DNA of 64,000 nt from Certhia americana. Lineage: Eukaryota > Chordata > Aves > Passeriformes > Certhiidae. The position numbers and the translations under genes are program-made. Position 1 is the stretch's first letter. Every line of letters starts with the position of its first letter. Of this stretch, positions 14,440-26,416 are shown in pieces. The stretch is taken from positions 88,131,277 to 88,195,276 of the forward strand of contig CM031858.1 in the NCBI GenBank assembly GCA_018697195.1. Reading direction: 5' to 3'. Below the pieces are notes generated by a model. It was given only the letters and a program-made list of their open reading frames with translations. It was not told the DNA's origin and made no database searches.

Positions 14440-17279
14440 CTTTTCCTTTTGAAAGATGCTTAACTCAAAACAAGAGATAATTTGAATGGCTGCAATGGCA
14501 CACAAGACACCCTTGTAGATAATGTTGTCTTGGTTTGGAGTCTCTAGTTGACCAGTCAGGAGCCCTGGTTTGCAGTTTAAATGACTTAAGCCTATTAAAG
14601 ATTTTTGTCTATTTCATTTATTAAGTGCAACAGATAGTCTTGTCTGAATTGAATTAACCAGAATGGCTGCCTCGGGCTGCCCAAGTCCGAGTCTCTTGAC
14701 TCAACCTCTCTAGTATTTTATGGACTCAAGCTTTCTGGCCTCACCAAACCTCTGGTGGCCTTGCATCCCTAGGTGAAGATCCTACAGGAATTACACCACC
14801 CTGCTGAGGTACTTTGCAGGAGAGAGAAGACACCAAATTCAAAGCAGCAGCAAACTTTAGACCAATTAGAAGTGGAGCAATTAATCAAACTGTTCAAACA
14901 TTTGACTGCAAACCCAACAGGAAAACTTCTATAATTAAGAGGTGTGAGTTTAAATGCATGGCAAAGCATTTAAAGACTGCACCTATCAAACATTAGTGTG
15001 GCTGCATTTAATGCAGAACTAGTATATTCACTTAACTCTCCAAAACCCTTCTGCTTTCTTGGATATGGTAGGATAAGGGGGAAACAATGCAAACAATCAG
15101 CCTTGTTTCCTTTTACTAGAACAATAATAGTGCCACAATTTTGTGGGTTCCCATCTGCAAAATCTTTTACTAGTACTCAATGGCATTTTTCCATGATACT
15201 CCTCAATAGTTTTTAAGAGTTCAAGAACATCTTCAACATTTATTATAAATGGTTTGAATTTACTGAGCAGTTTTCAACAGGGAAATTTTGAACTTCCCAG
15301 GAGAGACAAGGCAGTAGTGACTACTACACAGAAGTCGCCCTTCATTCAGCATGCTGCTGAAACTTCAGCAGTTTGGAACTGCTCTGGGAGGTTTTTTACA
15401 CCGGTTAGCAATTTTTCTTTTTCTTGTCTTCTCACATACTTTGACAACCATGCTCTCCAGAGTATGAGGAGGCTTATGTGACATACCACTTGCTCTCAAG
15501 TCTTTCTAATAATATTGTGTTCTGTCCATTTTTTCTTAATTTATTCCAAGCTATTCTGATATCAAAACTTCCACATAGTGTTGAGAAGTGATAGAAAAGC
15601 CTACATTTTGAGCTAAAGAGAGACTCTCTAACGTCCCAGAGAGTTCTACTCTCTCACATGCAATCTGAAGATAGAAGTTTCACAGGATTAAAACACCCTT
15701 TGTACAGCTGGAGAACAAATAAATAAATTAATAGGTAAAGAAATGCTGGCTCAATCACTTCTTTCCTTTCTATTACTGAACATGCAAAAAATAAAATAAC
15801 ATGCTGAAGTTATGATGAATCACCAAATTTTTAGGAACAGTAGAAGCTGTGTTGAAACATTTCACCTGTCTTAGACACAGAACAAAAAAGGAAAAAAGAA
15901 GGTACTATAAATTGAAGGGTCAGAAAAATTAGTTTTATGGTCCTGCAGAGACTTGAGTCACCTGTAAGTTCAGGCCAATCAATCACTCAAAATAACAAAA
16001 ACCTTTCTTTTTTAGACCTTGACAATGTGAGTCCTGCCAAACGTACTCATTACAGCTCTTCCCTTTTTTCTTTCTTTATTGGAATGATGCTGTCAAGTTC
16101 AGTATGTGATCTAATATAAAAGCTTAGATTCTTCTTTATCTGAGCAGACAACAAGAAGTGTTGGTAACAAGACAGCATGTTGATTATTTCTGACTAAAAG
16201 CTGAACCTTGAAGGCTCACTTTGTTCAACAGCCAGAGACAGCAACTGTAGTCTTTATTTTTTTCTGCAACTCCCAATTTTGACTTAACTCATATCATACT
16301 TTCTTGTAACATATGATGAGCTCTGTTAGAAAAGATTAATTTGTTTCCCACATCTCACACAATTCTTTCTTTCTTTCCCCTTGTTTCTACAGCTCTTTGT
16401 AGATAATATTCACTGAACTTGTGTATGTGTGATATGTTTGTAATTTTATCTGAAAATATTCTGTAAGACAGAATTTAAACACATCCCTATACTGCTCAGC
16501 TATTTTGGCTTCTTGGCTACACTGGTATTACTTTCATGCAGACTTTGTCTCTTCATCTACAGGCAGGGAAGAGATGAAAGAGTGTGTCAGGGGCATCAGG
16601 CACTTTAATGTCAGCTGCTTGTAAGCCAGGTTAGTCAGTAATGTATTCAGAGCCTATTAAAGCCAACAGGATCCTCCACAGCTGTAAAGCTCTCCTGCAG
16701 TAACCAGCAAGAACATTTTTCCATATCCTATGTGATGCTGAGATGCAGTTCCATCCTTCAAAGTGTTTTGAAATTCTTCCGTGCTAACTGAATGCACCCC
16801 ATTGGACTTCATCTCTTTAGTTTTCATATTTCGTTTGCAGCAGAGACAGTGAGTATTTGACCCAAAGACAGAGGCTGGATCAGCCTGTTTCACACAGCTG
16901 CTTGTTGAGCTGACATTTATTTAAAACTCTTCCTGTCAGAAGAGAATGATCTATTACTGCCACAAAATGGCAAAATGCCAAGCGACAGATTTTGAGAATT
17001 TCTGCTTCTATGAACAGGAAGGTATTATCAAGACTAATTTATGAAAAGGAGAGCAAAATATATCTTTAAAACCACTTAACACAGCCATAAAAATATATTG
17101 CTTTTAAATGCCTACGATGTTATTCAATTAATGAATTGGTATTGCTACCCTTGATTTAAAAATCCCAATTTATAAGATTCTCAGACTCTATTTTACACCC
17201 TTTTTATTCCCTTTTACTCACCTCCAGCTTTTCTAAACTGTTAAAGAAAATCATGAATTTCATCAGTACCTGTTGCCAT

Positions 17280-17770
17280 AGGACACATTCACTAGGAGCA
17301 GGGCCTGCGATCTGCTGCCAGGACTTGGAGGTGCCCCGTGACACTGCAGGGCTGCACCCTGGTTCTGGGGGGATTGAAGTAGCACAGAGCTCTGGGGTCT
17401 CTAGCTCCCAGGAGAGCAGCTCCTTCTCTTAGGAGGCAGCATTAGGCCGAGGATGCCCAAGACAGCCATGGAGATGGTTTGGAGAACACCAACTGCCAGC
17501 CTGCGGGGGGCTGACAAGCCTTCAGAGGAGGTGCCAGGAGAAGGATGGGGCAGGAGGAAGAGCATGGTGGTGGGATGGGGCCACACTGAGATTCCTGGCT
17601 TGCCAGCACTGGGGGGAGCATGCTGTGCCAAGGCAGACACTTTCATTCCACGCCTCCTCCTCCTTCTCCTCTTCCCACACATGGGTCATGGGCAGCAACA
17701 TGCAGTGCCTCAGGACAGCCTTGTCCAGGCCTCATCCCCCAGGGAAACAGGCTGCCACTGTTCCCAAATA
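17280..17770. other. GC-rich patch of unknown nature
   Basis: About 490 bases that are visibly richer in G and C than the neighbouring intron, with long open frames on both strands (17453-17797 on plus, 17401-17682 on minus). CpG is not abundant (about five), so it is not a CpG island. The minus frame contains a hydrophobic segment, AVGVLQTISMAVLGILGLML, preceded by an Arg-rich run that comes from a simple CCTCCTCCTCC repeat. I do not recognise a family. It could be a diverged retroelement or LTR piece, or simply GC-rich intron. Confidence 0.35.
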
Positions 17771-18980
17771 CAAAAAACTTGCAGGTACCTAAGCTGAGAC
17801 AAAGCACAGTTTTAAATTTCAGAAAGTATTTTCTCTAAGCAGGTGACAGCCACTGCAGGTATAAGAACTATCTTCCTTTCTTGACTCCAGCCTTCAGTCT
17901 TCTTTAACTTTTCTAAGCTTTGAAATGAAGATGTTCTTAATACCAGAGAAAGAGGCTTTGCATATGAAACGAGTTATTAAACTCACATGAGATGCATCCA
18001 TTTTGGAGATGAGGGATTGCCTGAAAGAGAGACACACTGTGATCTTTTCCTTCTTGTCACTTTCATATTAAAACAAACACTGTATCATTATTGGGACTAG
18101 TTTGTCCAAGGTCACTCAATTGTTCAGCATTTACAAGCTGGCAGCTCATCACAGGCAGAAGCAGCACATATAATCATTATTGATGCTGGCAGTCTCCACC
18201 CTCACTAATGCTACTTGTTCTGTCAGCCAGTCCCTGGCTTGTTGCAGGCAAATGGAATTATTCTTTGAGCTGTGCCTTGGATCTGCAGTTCAAGGGAGCT
18301 GTTTGATGCTAGACCACAGCTAAGTACCAAATGGTGTCGTGCCTATTTACAGAATATGCCAGGTCAACCTGTTTAATTAGGCTCAAATCCTCCCATCCAC
18401 AGCTCCACATGAGTGCCATGCCATGCGGTGGGCATCTGTGAGGGAGAGTACCTCACCTCCTCCTGCGTATGAAATGGTTGACGAGATGCCTTCTTGATGC
18501 TATTGTAGCCCCCAGAGGGGGCTCTCCCTTGGATGGCATTGATCCCATCTTCTAGCTTTGGGTGAATGACTCTATTACTCAGCTTCCCACTGCTACTGTG
18601 AGGCAGAACTATACAAGCTATAGGAATTCTATATAGGCTCTAGAGCCTTGCAGAAAATTCCTTCTGTTCCGTAAACTTTAACAACTTTTCCCCCATTTTA
18701 TTAATCCTCTTCAAAATTTGTATTTGTAACTGCAACTGCTGAAATTTGACACTATGTAAACGACAACTGTATTTATTAACATGAAACCAGGTATTTGAGC
18801 TTTCAACCCAAAACTTTAACTAACTTTAATGCAGAGATAAATGATTTAATAGTATTTTTTAAATTACTGAATGTTCTTTTAGCATATGTGTAGCTCATTA
18901 AATATGCCAAGGTGGCAAGCACACCTGGAATGCCACACAGATGATACAGAGAGAGAACAAAATATACACTGCTGAACTTG

Positions 18981-19783
18981 TGTCTTGGGTTGGCTCTAAT
19001 TGGACAATTTTGTAATATTGACACCTGATTAGGCCAATGAAAAGACTGGATACACCTTCTACATCTGTCGTTTACATCTTAAAATGAAAAAACCCCACGG
19101 GATTAGCTCTCTTCATTTCCAGCTTTGGAAGGGGGTGGCAGGCTGGATCTGGGTTGGTCCCGGCTCAGCCTGCATGGCCAGGCCTGGGCTGGCTCCTGTG
19201 TCCCAGCTGAGATTTTTCTGTCTCTGGAGGGGTGGTGAGCGGGCGGTCTAACCCTTCATTGAGGAGTTGCTGGGCTCTTCACCGAAGAGCTGCCGAACCC
19301 CTCACTGAGGAACTCTTGGGCCTTCACCGAAGTGTTCACCGGGCCCTATTGGCAGACAGCTGGGGCTCTTTGCCAGCAGAGACAAGTTTTTTCTTAACAA
19401 AGCCTGCCAGACTGTGCCAGACAGAGACTGTGTTAGCACCGGGGGCAGCTTAAGAGAGAGTGGCCCGGGGGCCAGGAGCAGCCATTCTGCCACCATTACA
19501 GACCGGGAGCAGCCACGTGGCCAGGATTGGAGGGGCTGTGGTGATCTCACACGGACACCTCGGCACGGCTGGGAATGAACTTTGTGTGCTCAGCCGCTTT
19601 AAGCCAGTTTTACTGTGGACAGAAGGATAAAAGCGTTGCCGACAGTTTTTTTTCCTGATTTCATCACTCCAGCAGAGTTGGGCTAGCTTGCACAGTGCTA
19701 GTGGGGACCACGTGGCCAGCAAGGAAGCACAGCGAGCCATGTTCCTGAAACAGTTTGGACAAGATCGGCTTTCTGGCATTGCA
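18981..19783 (+). mobile_element. CpG-rich LTR-like element (solo LTR candidate)
   Basis: The block begins TGTCTTGGGTTGG and ends near GGCATTGCA, the TG...CA ends expected of an LTR. Inside, 19130-19760 is GC-rich with roughly twenty CpG dinucleotides, in sharp contrast to the AT-rich, CpG-poor intron. It contains imperfect internal repeats of the CTCACTGAGGA and TTCACCGAAG type (19255-19350) and a TATA-like GGATAAAAGC near 19627. I see no retroviral coding sequence and no clear target-site duplication (left flank AACTTG, right flank AGACTT), so both ends and the orientation are tentative. Alternatives are a gene-free CpG island or a retroelement of another class. Confidence 0.4.
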
Positions 19784-19789
19784 AGACTT

Positions 19790-21960
19790 TATAGAACTTT
19801 TTCAATTAATGGTAAAACTTGAGAACAAATGATTTAACAAATATTATTTCTCTCCTAAATTAGGAAAAAGGAAAAACAAGTGAACACATAGAGATAATAA
19901 CGAGACACTAAGGTCAGTAAAGAAAGAATTGATTCTGGATGGGGGGGATTGAAGAGATGCTTTGTGCTTGAAGTGGAGTTCTGTGGAGCTATGGTGGAGA
20001 TATATTTAACTTTGGTATTGTTTCCTTGTAACTCATAGAGATGCACTAGGGGAATGTAGCATTCTGGTACAGATGTGGGCTGAAGCACCAGTATTTGAAA
20101 CAGATAAATGTTGCTGTAAATTTAGTGAGAAACTTGAGCATAAAGAAATGAAAAACTTTGCCCTGAAGATAGTAGTGGAAGACCTCTAGTCCTAGAGATG
20201 GACTTTTGCTCTGTACTAGAACAGCTCATTCTTAAAATAGCGCCCCAATAAATTGAAATGGCCTATGAAAGCAGCTGTGAAGAAAACCGCAAAACATAGG
20301 AAGGACTTTCACACTGCAAACAGTTTTTCTGTCCTGGGCAGCTGTTCACAGTAACATTGAAGCCACAAGAAAAACTATTTTCTTGTAAAAAAGTCTCCAT
20401 AGTATGGGAAGAAAAAGGCTTCTCCTTAAGTGAACTGAAGAAACTATTTCAGAGGTAGTAAACTGACTAGAAGTCCCAAGAGTTTGTCTCTACATTGTCA
20501 GTAGAAAAGAATATTGGAGAGAGAGAGAGAAAAGGTGTTCTGAAGGTTTCATATTCTGATTTTTCTTACTATGTTCCTTTTACCTCTGTTAATAAAGTTT
20601 TCATCATACCCTTTCAAGTTTAAACATGTTTTGCTTTTTCTCCTAATCCTATCTCACAGCAAAAAATAAACCTAGCACATTCATTGGTGCATTAACTGGG
20701 AAATCTCAGATTGGCAATCCCAAACCACTAGACATAATTGATGTTTCTGTCCAGTTTCAAACTGAAACTGTGACAATTTCTTTGTTTGCTAGGAACTGCT
20801 GTTCCATCAAATAAAAAAATTCCCATAAATCCACTTCCTAATGTTAGTAAAACACAGAAAAGCCATCATCTACTACTAACATGTTATAGCTATGCTTCTC
20901 TTCAGTACCTTGACAATTCAAAATTAGCATTGATCAAAACCACTTCTTGCTAAGAATCAATACATAAAACACATCTCTGTAAGTTTTGTTTGCTGAGGGA
21001 AACACTAAAATCCAGTAACAGAGATGAAAGCATTTGTTTTGTGAAGATCTGCTGGACTTCTTTAGGCAAGATAGCTTTTAAAAAGTAATTTGAGAAAGGA
21101 ACATAAGCATATTTTTGTAGAAGTACATAAGAATTTTAAGTTTGATGGATAAACGTGTCTTGCAGATAAAGGTTTAATAAGTTTGCTTTAAAATGAAGAT
21201 ATTCTGCTTAAAGAAATTACTGCATCAGCAATAGCCTCTTAAATTGCTTGAAAATAAAAACTTCATTAAGTCCTCAATCCTGGTGGTAATTAATTAAATA
21301 TCATTTATAGCTATATGCCTGTAAGAGACTACTTACAGAAAAACCTAGTAAAGTCAAATCTATTGGGCTGCCTTGCAATTACTGTGAAACTCCAGATAGT
21401 TTAAGAGAGAATTTTGCCTTTTTAGAGGTTGGAGGCATTTCATGCTTTCATATGGGATTCTATATCCAGTTCATAATTCTCTTCTAATTGCTAGTGTATG
21501 GTTACAAATGTAATAGAAAAGCTTTTATTTTCTATTAAATCCTTGATAGCTTTCTCAGGATGGGCTAAACCCTAAATATTTAAGATTAGTTTCAATAACC
21601 ATTTTTTTACTATTTCCATAAAGAGCTTACAGGCTCCATCTTCTTCCCTTGCTACCATTCCCATAGGTGTAGCATAGATTGATTCTTCTCCGAATAGTAC
21701 CATGATCTTATGAACCACAAGAATAGCCCACCTCCTTTTTCTGTCCTCATGGAAATAAATGAGAACTTTTGGTAGTGATTCAAATTATATCTGAAGCAGA
21801 TACATAGTCTATATACCCAAATGCTCGTTATTACCCACATGCTGATGACCTTGTCCAGCTTTTCAGAAATGCTTCCCAGCACAGTTAGGATTAGTGACAG
21901 CAAAAACTTGGTTTTAACCTGATCAGAAAAATTCAATTTCAGGTAAAAAAGCAGGTTTCA
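19790..21960. other. Intronic stretch without genes
   Basis: AT-rich intron with a (GA)7 run at 20517-20530. No mobile element or conserved frame was recognised. Confidence 0.6.
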
Positions 21961-21961
21961 A

Positions 21962-23672
21962 GGATCACCTTCTTCAAGTTCAGGAGTGGTCCATGACAGC
22001 AAGCAGGAAATAATGTTAAGGCAGGAGACTTTCATGGATGAACAAGGAGCTCCCCATTAAACTAAGACAGAAGAAAGAAAGGTGAAAAAGAAGTAGAAAG
22101 GTGGAAACAGGACAAGGTGACCTGCGAGGGACACAGAGCCATGGTCCAAACATGCATGGATGCAGTTAGGAATTTGGTAAGAAATGTAAACTGGTAGAAG
22201 GATTGCGACAAGCAGAAGCCCTGTTAAGCAAGGACACAAAAAAGGGTAAAAGTCTCAATGTCTTCTGTGACTCATTTTTTACTGATGAGCCTTGCCTTTG
22301 GGAATCCCAGGCCCTCAGCTCAGAGGAAAAGCCTAGTCCAAGGAAAAGTTACCATTGGTGGAACAGGATTATGTTATGGAACCCTTAAAATAAACTGGGC
22401 ATAAACAACTTCATGGGTCCTGATGGGATGCTCCCACAAGTGCCAAACAGAGCTTGTTGCTGTTGCTTGCAAGACCAATCCTGATAATCTTTGGAAGATC
22501 CTGGTGATTGAGAGAATTTCCCAAAGACTGAGACTGAAGCAAAGCAAATATCATTCCTGTGCTCAAGAAGGGTAAGAAGGAAGATTCAGGGAATTACAGG
22601 TTGTCAGCCTTACCTCAGTCTCAGGGAAGGCGATAAAGCAAACGAGTCCAGAAACTGTTTTCATACACAAAGGAGAAGAAGGTGATCAGGAATAGTCATC
22701 GTGGTTTTACAAAGAGTAAAACATGCTTAACCAACCTCATAGCCTTCTTCAATGAGATGACCAGTTTGGCAAATGAGAGACAATCAGTGGATGCTGTTTA
22801 TCTATGAATTTTTGACACTCTCTCCCATGAAATCCTCACAGACAATCTGATGAAGTACAGGTTAGATAAGTGGACAATGAAGTGGAACTGAAAAATGGCT
22901 TAACTGCCAGGCTTAGAGAGCAGTGATCAATGGCACGAAGTCCAGCTGGAAGCTAGTCACTGGTGATGTACCCCAGGTGTTGATACTGAGTCCTTTGACA
23001 TTGAAAAACATTATCAATAACTTGAACAATGGGGCAGCATGCACACTCAATGAATTTCCAGATGATACAACTAATGACTGTGCTGCCAACCAGACAGATC
23101 TCGACAAGCTGGAGAAGTATAAAGAGGAATTCATAAAGATCAACAAAGAGAAAAGCAAAGTTCTGCATCTGCATAGGAACAAACCCAGGCATCACTATTG
23201 GTCAGGCCCTGACTGGCTGGAAAGCAGCTTTGTAAGAAAAGGCTATGGGTGTCCTAGTGGACAACAGGATGATCACCTCATGGCAAAGTAGGTAAATGGT
23301 ATCCTGGGCTGTATTAATTGAGGTTATCCCTCCCCTCTGTCCTGCACTGGTGAGGTCACATCTGCAGTGCTGCATCCAGTCCTGAGCTCCACAGTCCAAG
23401 ACGAAGTGGAGTGAGTCTAGTGAAAGATTGCAAAGATGAATAAGGGACTAGACCATCTCTAATGTGAGGAGAAGCTGAGAGAGATGGAACTGTTCAGTCT
23501 GGAGAACAGATATTTCGAGTGGGGATCTTCTTGATGTGCATAAATACCGAAAGGGAAGGTGGTAAAGAAGATGAAGCCAGGCTCTTCTCAGTGGTGCCCA
23601 GTGAAAGGACAAAAGGCAACGGGCACAAACTGAAAAAGATGAAATTCCACATAAACATCAGAAAAAACTTGC
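21962..23672 (+). mobile_element. CR1 LINE fragment with reverse-transcriptase region, decayed
   Basis: This is a non-LTR retrotransposon of the CR1 family, whose ORF2 supplies endonuclease and reverse transcriptase. The match starts near GATCACCTTCTTCAAG and continues through CATGGATGAACAAGGAGCTCC, GGTCCTGATGGGATG, CAAGAAGGGTAAGAAGGAAG and GTTCTGCATCTGCATAGG, all typical of CR1 ORF2 and its 3' flank. The longest open piece, 22923-23291, reads INGTKSSWKLVTGDVPQ and later FPDDTT. That is the RT palm with the catalytic DD kept but the usual FADD changed to FPDD. Further on come the AGCAGTG-like and GGAGAAGCTGAGAGAGATGG segments near the 3' end. Stops and frameshifts are numerous and the copy stops before the 3' UTR repeat, so it is dead. 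It lies antisense to MOCOS inside the 35.6-kb intron. Confidence 0.9.
22923..23291 (+). pseudogene. CR1 ORF2 reverse-transcriptase fragment
   Basis: A 122-codon open piece within the CR1 copy. It covers the RT region from the GTKSSW...GVPQ block through the DD box (here FPDD) to the KVLHLHRNKPRHHYW block. It has no independent start signal and is interrupted on both sides. This is a relic, not a functional gene. Confidence 0.85.
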
Positions 23673-25252
23673 CAGAAAGCCTTCAACCTTGAACCATTGA
23701 GTAAAACATTTAGTCCTTCTGTAGGCCTAGAAGAGACATATGGACTCATTCAAGCAAAAAGGCCTGCCTATTTATGCTGTTAGTTTAGTTTTTCCATGAT
23801 ATATTCATTCTTCTCTTATATGGACACAGTGACTAACAGTTTTAATAACCTGTGAGCAGCCAGACTTGATTATGACTCTCTTCATTGTATTGTAAAATTC
23901 AGTTGCTCTGAAGGGAAAGCAGGGTTTCTACACAACTGCTCAAGAAATGGAATTACTGTTATAAATGGAATTCTAACATACTAAAAAGTAATTCTGATTT
24001 GAATTGCAAATATAAACTGATGAAATCCCTGGGAAATGAAAATTTTCAAAAAACACCATAGAGTTAATGCCCATGAACAAAGATCTTCTCAGTATCTTTT
24101 AAAGATAATCTTGAAGTTTTAAGGAAGTAGTTGCTGGAATTGCTGAAGATGTAGAACTCACTGTCCTAGAGAAGTGTCTTTCCACCAAGTACCTTCTGAG
24201 TGATGTAACTGAAAAACTCACCAGGTTGGTTAGTTCTGACTTCTGAAAACTATAAATTTAAAAAACTCCACATCTCTTTATTATTTGACAGCATTTAACA
24301 TGTTGTATAAAAACTAGTATCTTTTAAAACACAAGAAAGCCTATAACAAATTAAAATATTTCCGCATTTTCTAGGTACAAAATCAATGACACTTCTTTGA
24401 AAAGAAAACCAAACCCAAAAGCTCAGAAATGGCACTTTTCCAAAAAGCATTTAAATTTCATAAAAATTTAATGTCAGAGAATAATTTGGTTAGTTAATAC
24501 ATTGCTGTCCAATACATCTGCAAGCAAAGGCTATATCAATGTCATCAAGGAGCTTTGCAGAAGACTGAACTCTTTCTAGAGTCACCTTTCTGAGATTTGG
24601 TAGACTCTTAGTTGGCCTCAACACACAAACAGAGGAAAATCAGTTTCAGGATTTAACAGTTGAAGGGAAGGTCTTAAAATTCCTTGTGAATGTACCTTAC
24701 TACAAACCATCATGGGCACTGCTTGAGGGACAGGGAAGACTACTACCAACTTTTCCTTCTAGCTGTTGTCTATGAGGCTCATCAAATAGAAACAAAGCTC
24801 CTATGTGAGCACATAAGGACTTCATGTGAACTTTCTGGAAGAAGGGAATCACTGGTGTAAGGTATCAGATCATAGCATTTCATGTGGCCCTTGTGAATTT
24901 TCCACATTTACTGCAAGTATAGCTTCAGTGCACAGAGGTTGCTTGGACACTGGAAATCATTATTGCTGGCTTAAAGGAGAAGGTTTATAAAGGGTTTTCT
25001 GGAGGAAAACATTTTCAGGGCCTGTTAAAGCCAGGAAAAGAAAAATCTGAGATTAATAGAACTTCCATTATAGATGAATCCTCCCCTATGATGAACTATA
25101 GAGTAACATACCTATTTCCTGGTAAAACCTTCTCATAAAGATCTGTAGGCTATAGATAAGTGGATACGAAACTATGCTAGCTCCAAGGCTACATAAGTTG
25201 CAATAAATCCTGTACAGCCTTAAAATATAGGTGTCCTAATCTCATTTGCTCC

Positions 25253-25273
25253 TTTTTTTTTTTTTTTTTTTTT
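25253..25273. repeat. T21 homopolymer tract
   Basis: Uninterrupted run of 21 T on the + strand. Confidence 0.95.
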
Positions 25274-26315
25274 AAATTTTAACTTTCATATGCTCTAAAT
25301 TCAGTAAAGAACAGGTCACCCAGCTTTGCATTCCACCTGCATCAGCTCATGAAACCCATCCTCAAACCCAGGTTTGTTATTTATACATTCATTTACTCAA
25401 ATAAGTAGTAACATATTCAAAGTATCCTGAAACCCTGGTGTTGGGCAGACTTAATTAAGATTTGAATACCCGATTAATTTAACATTTATTTGGAGGAGGC
25501 TGTTATAATTTACCTGCAATAGTACAGTATGATAAATTCAAAAATTTCTGCTACTGCTAAACAGGTCACATAAATATAATAATAATTAATAAGACCAGAG
25601 GGGACGGGGGTAAATAACCCCAGTAAGAACAGCCACAACAAATTCTCCATAAAGGTAGGGTCAGAGGTTCCAGCAACAGGAAGATGAAGCTCTGCACTTT
25701 CCACTGCTTAAAAGTAATGCCAGCCTCTGCCATCAGACAATGCTAACTGAGAGTGTTGCCTTCAGCAACCTCTGCTTGAACATTCTCTCCAAGGTCCTTA
25801 CAAAATTTAAATGTTTGTTCCATCACCACTGGCTGCTGGACACAGAAAACGAACAAAATCTGCTGAAAAATCAATCCACTGATTACAGACTGTTGATGCA
25901 CATCTCCAAAATATCTGCCCAGTAAAGAACCACATCCACACAGATTAATACAGAGCAGGCAATGCTTATTCCTGTTGTTTTTCTAAATATACACCCTACA
26001 GCCCCAGAAACACAGGGCCCACACAATTATTAAAACCTGCCATTTCATGCTTTATGCCACTCCTACCTAACCCTAACCTCTCACAAACATCAGTAGATCC
26101 AATCCAGATATTTCAGACTATATCCATTCCTTCTCAAGGATGCAGAGAAAGCAAGTGAGGAGATAGAAATTCAACAGCTCATCTGGGGGAAAAAAAGCCT
26201 GCAGCAACTTAAGAGAACACTTCTGCCAGATAAGTGGTTTTGGGAAAGTTGGGATAAGGAGTTCAGAGAAGTTCCTTTTGTCAGATATATGAACTCACCA
26301 TTCTTCCCTACTCCT

Positions 26316-26416
26316 GGTTTGTTTTTGTTTGTTTGTTTTGTTTAAGGGTTTTGTTTTCTGTTGTGTTGGGTTTTTGTTCGTTTTTTTCCTAGTTGTTTTG
26401 TTTTTGTTTTCTTTTT
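26316..26416. repeat. T/G-rich low-complexity tract
   Basis: About 100 bases of GTTTTTGTTTGTTTG-type sequence, similar in style to the tract at 13868-13950. Confidence 0.85.

Larger units (their letters stand above)
4202..17270. other. Intronic stretch without genes
   Basis: AT-rich sequence with scattered open frames of 60 to 110 codons. None shows a conserved motif or codon pattern. The only structures seen are the homopolymer and small tandem repeats listed at 4818, 10778, 12839, 13868 and 14425. No CR1, LTR or RNA gene was recognised. Confidence 0.6.
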
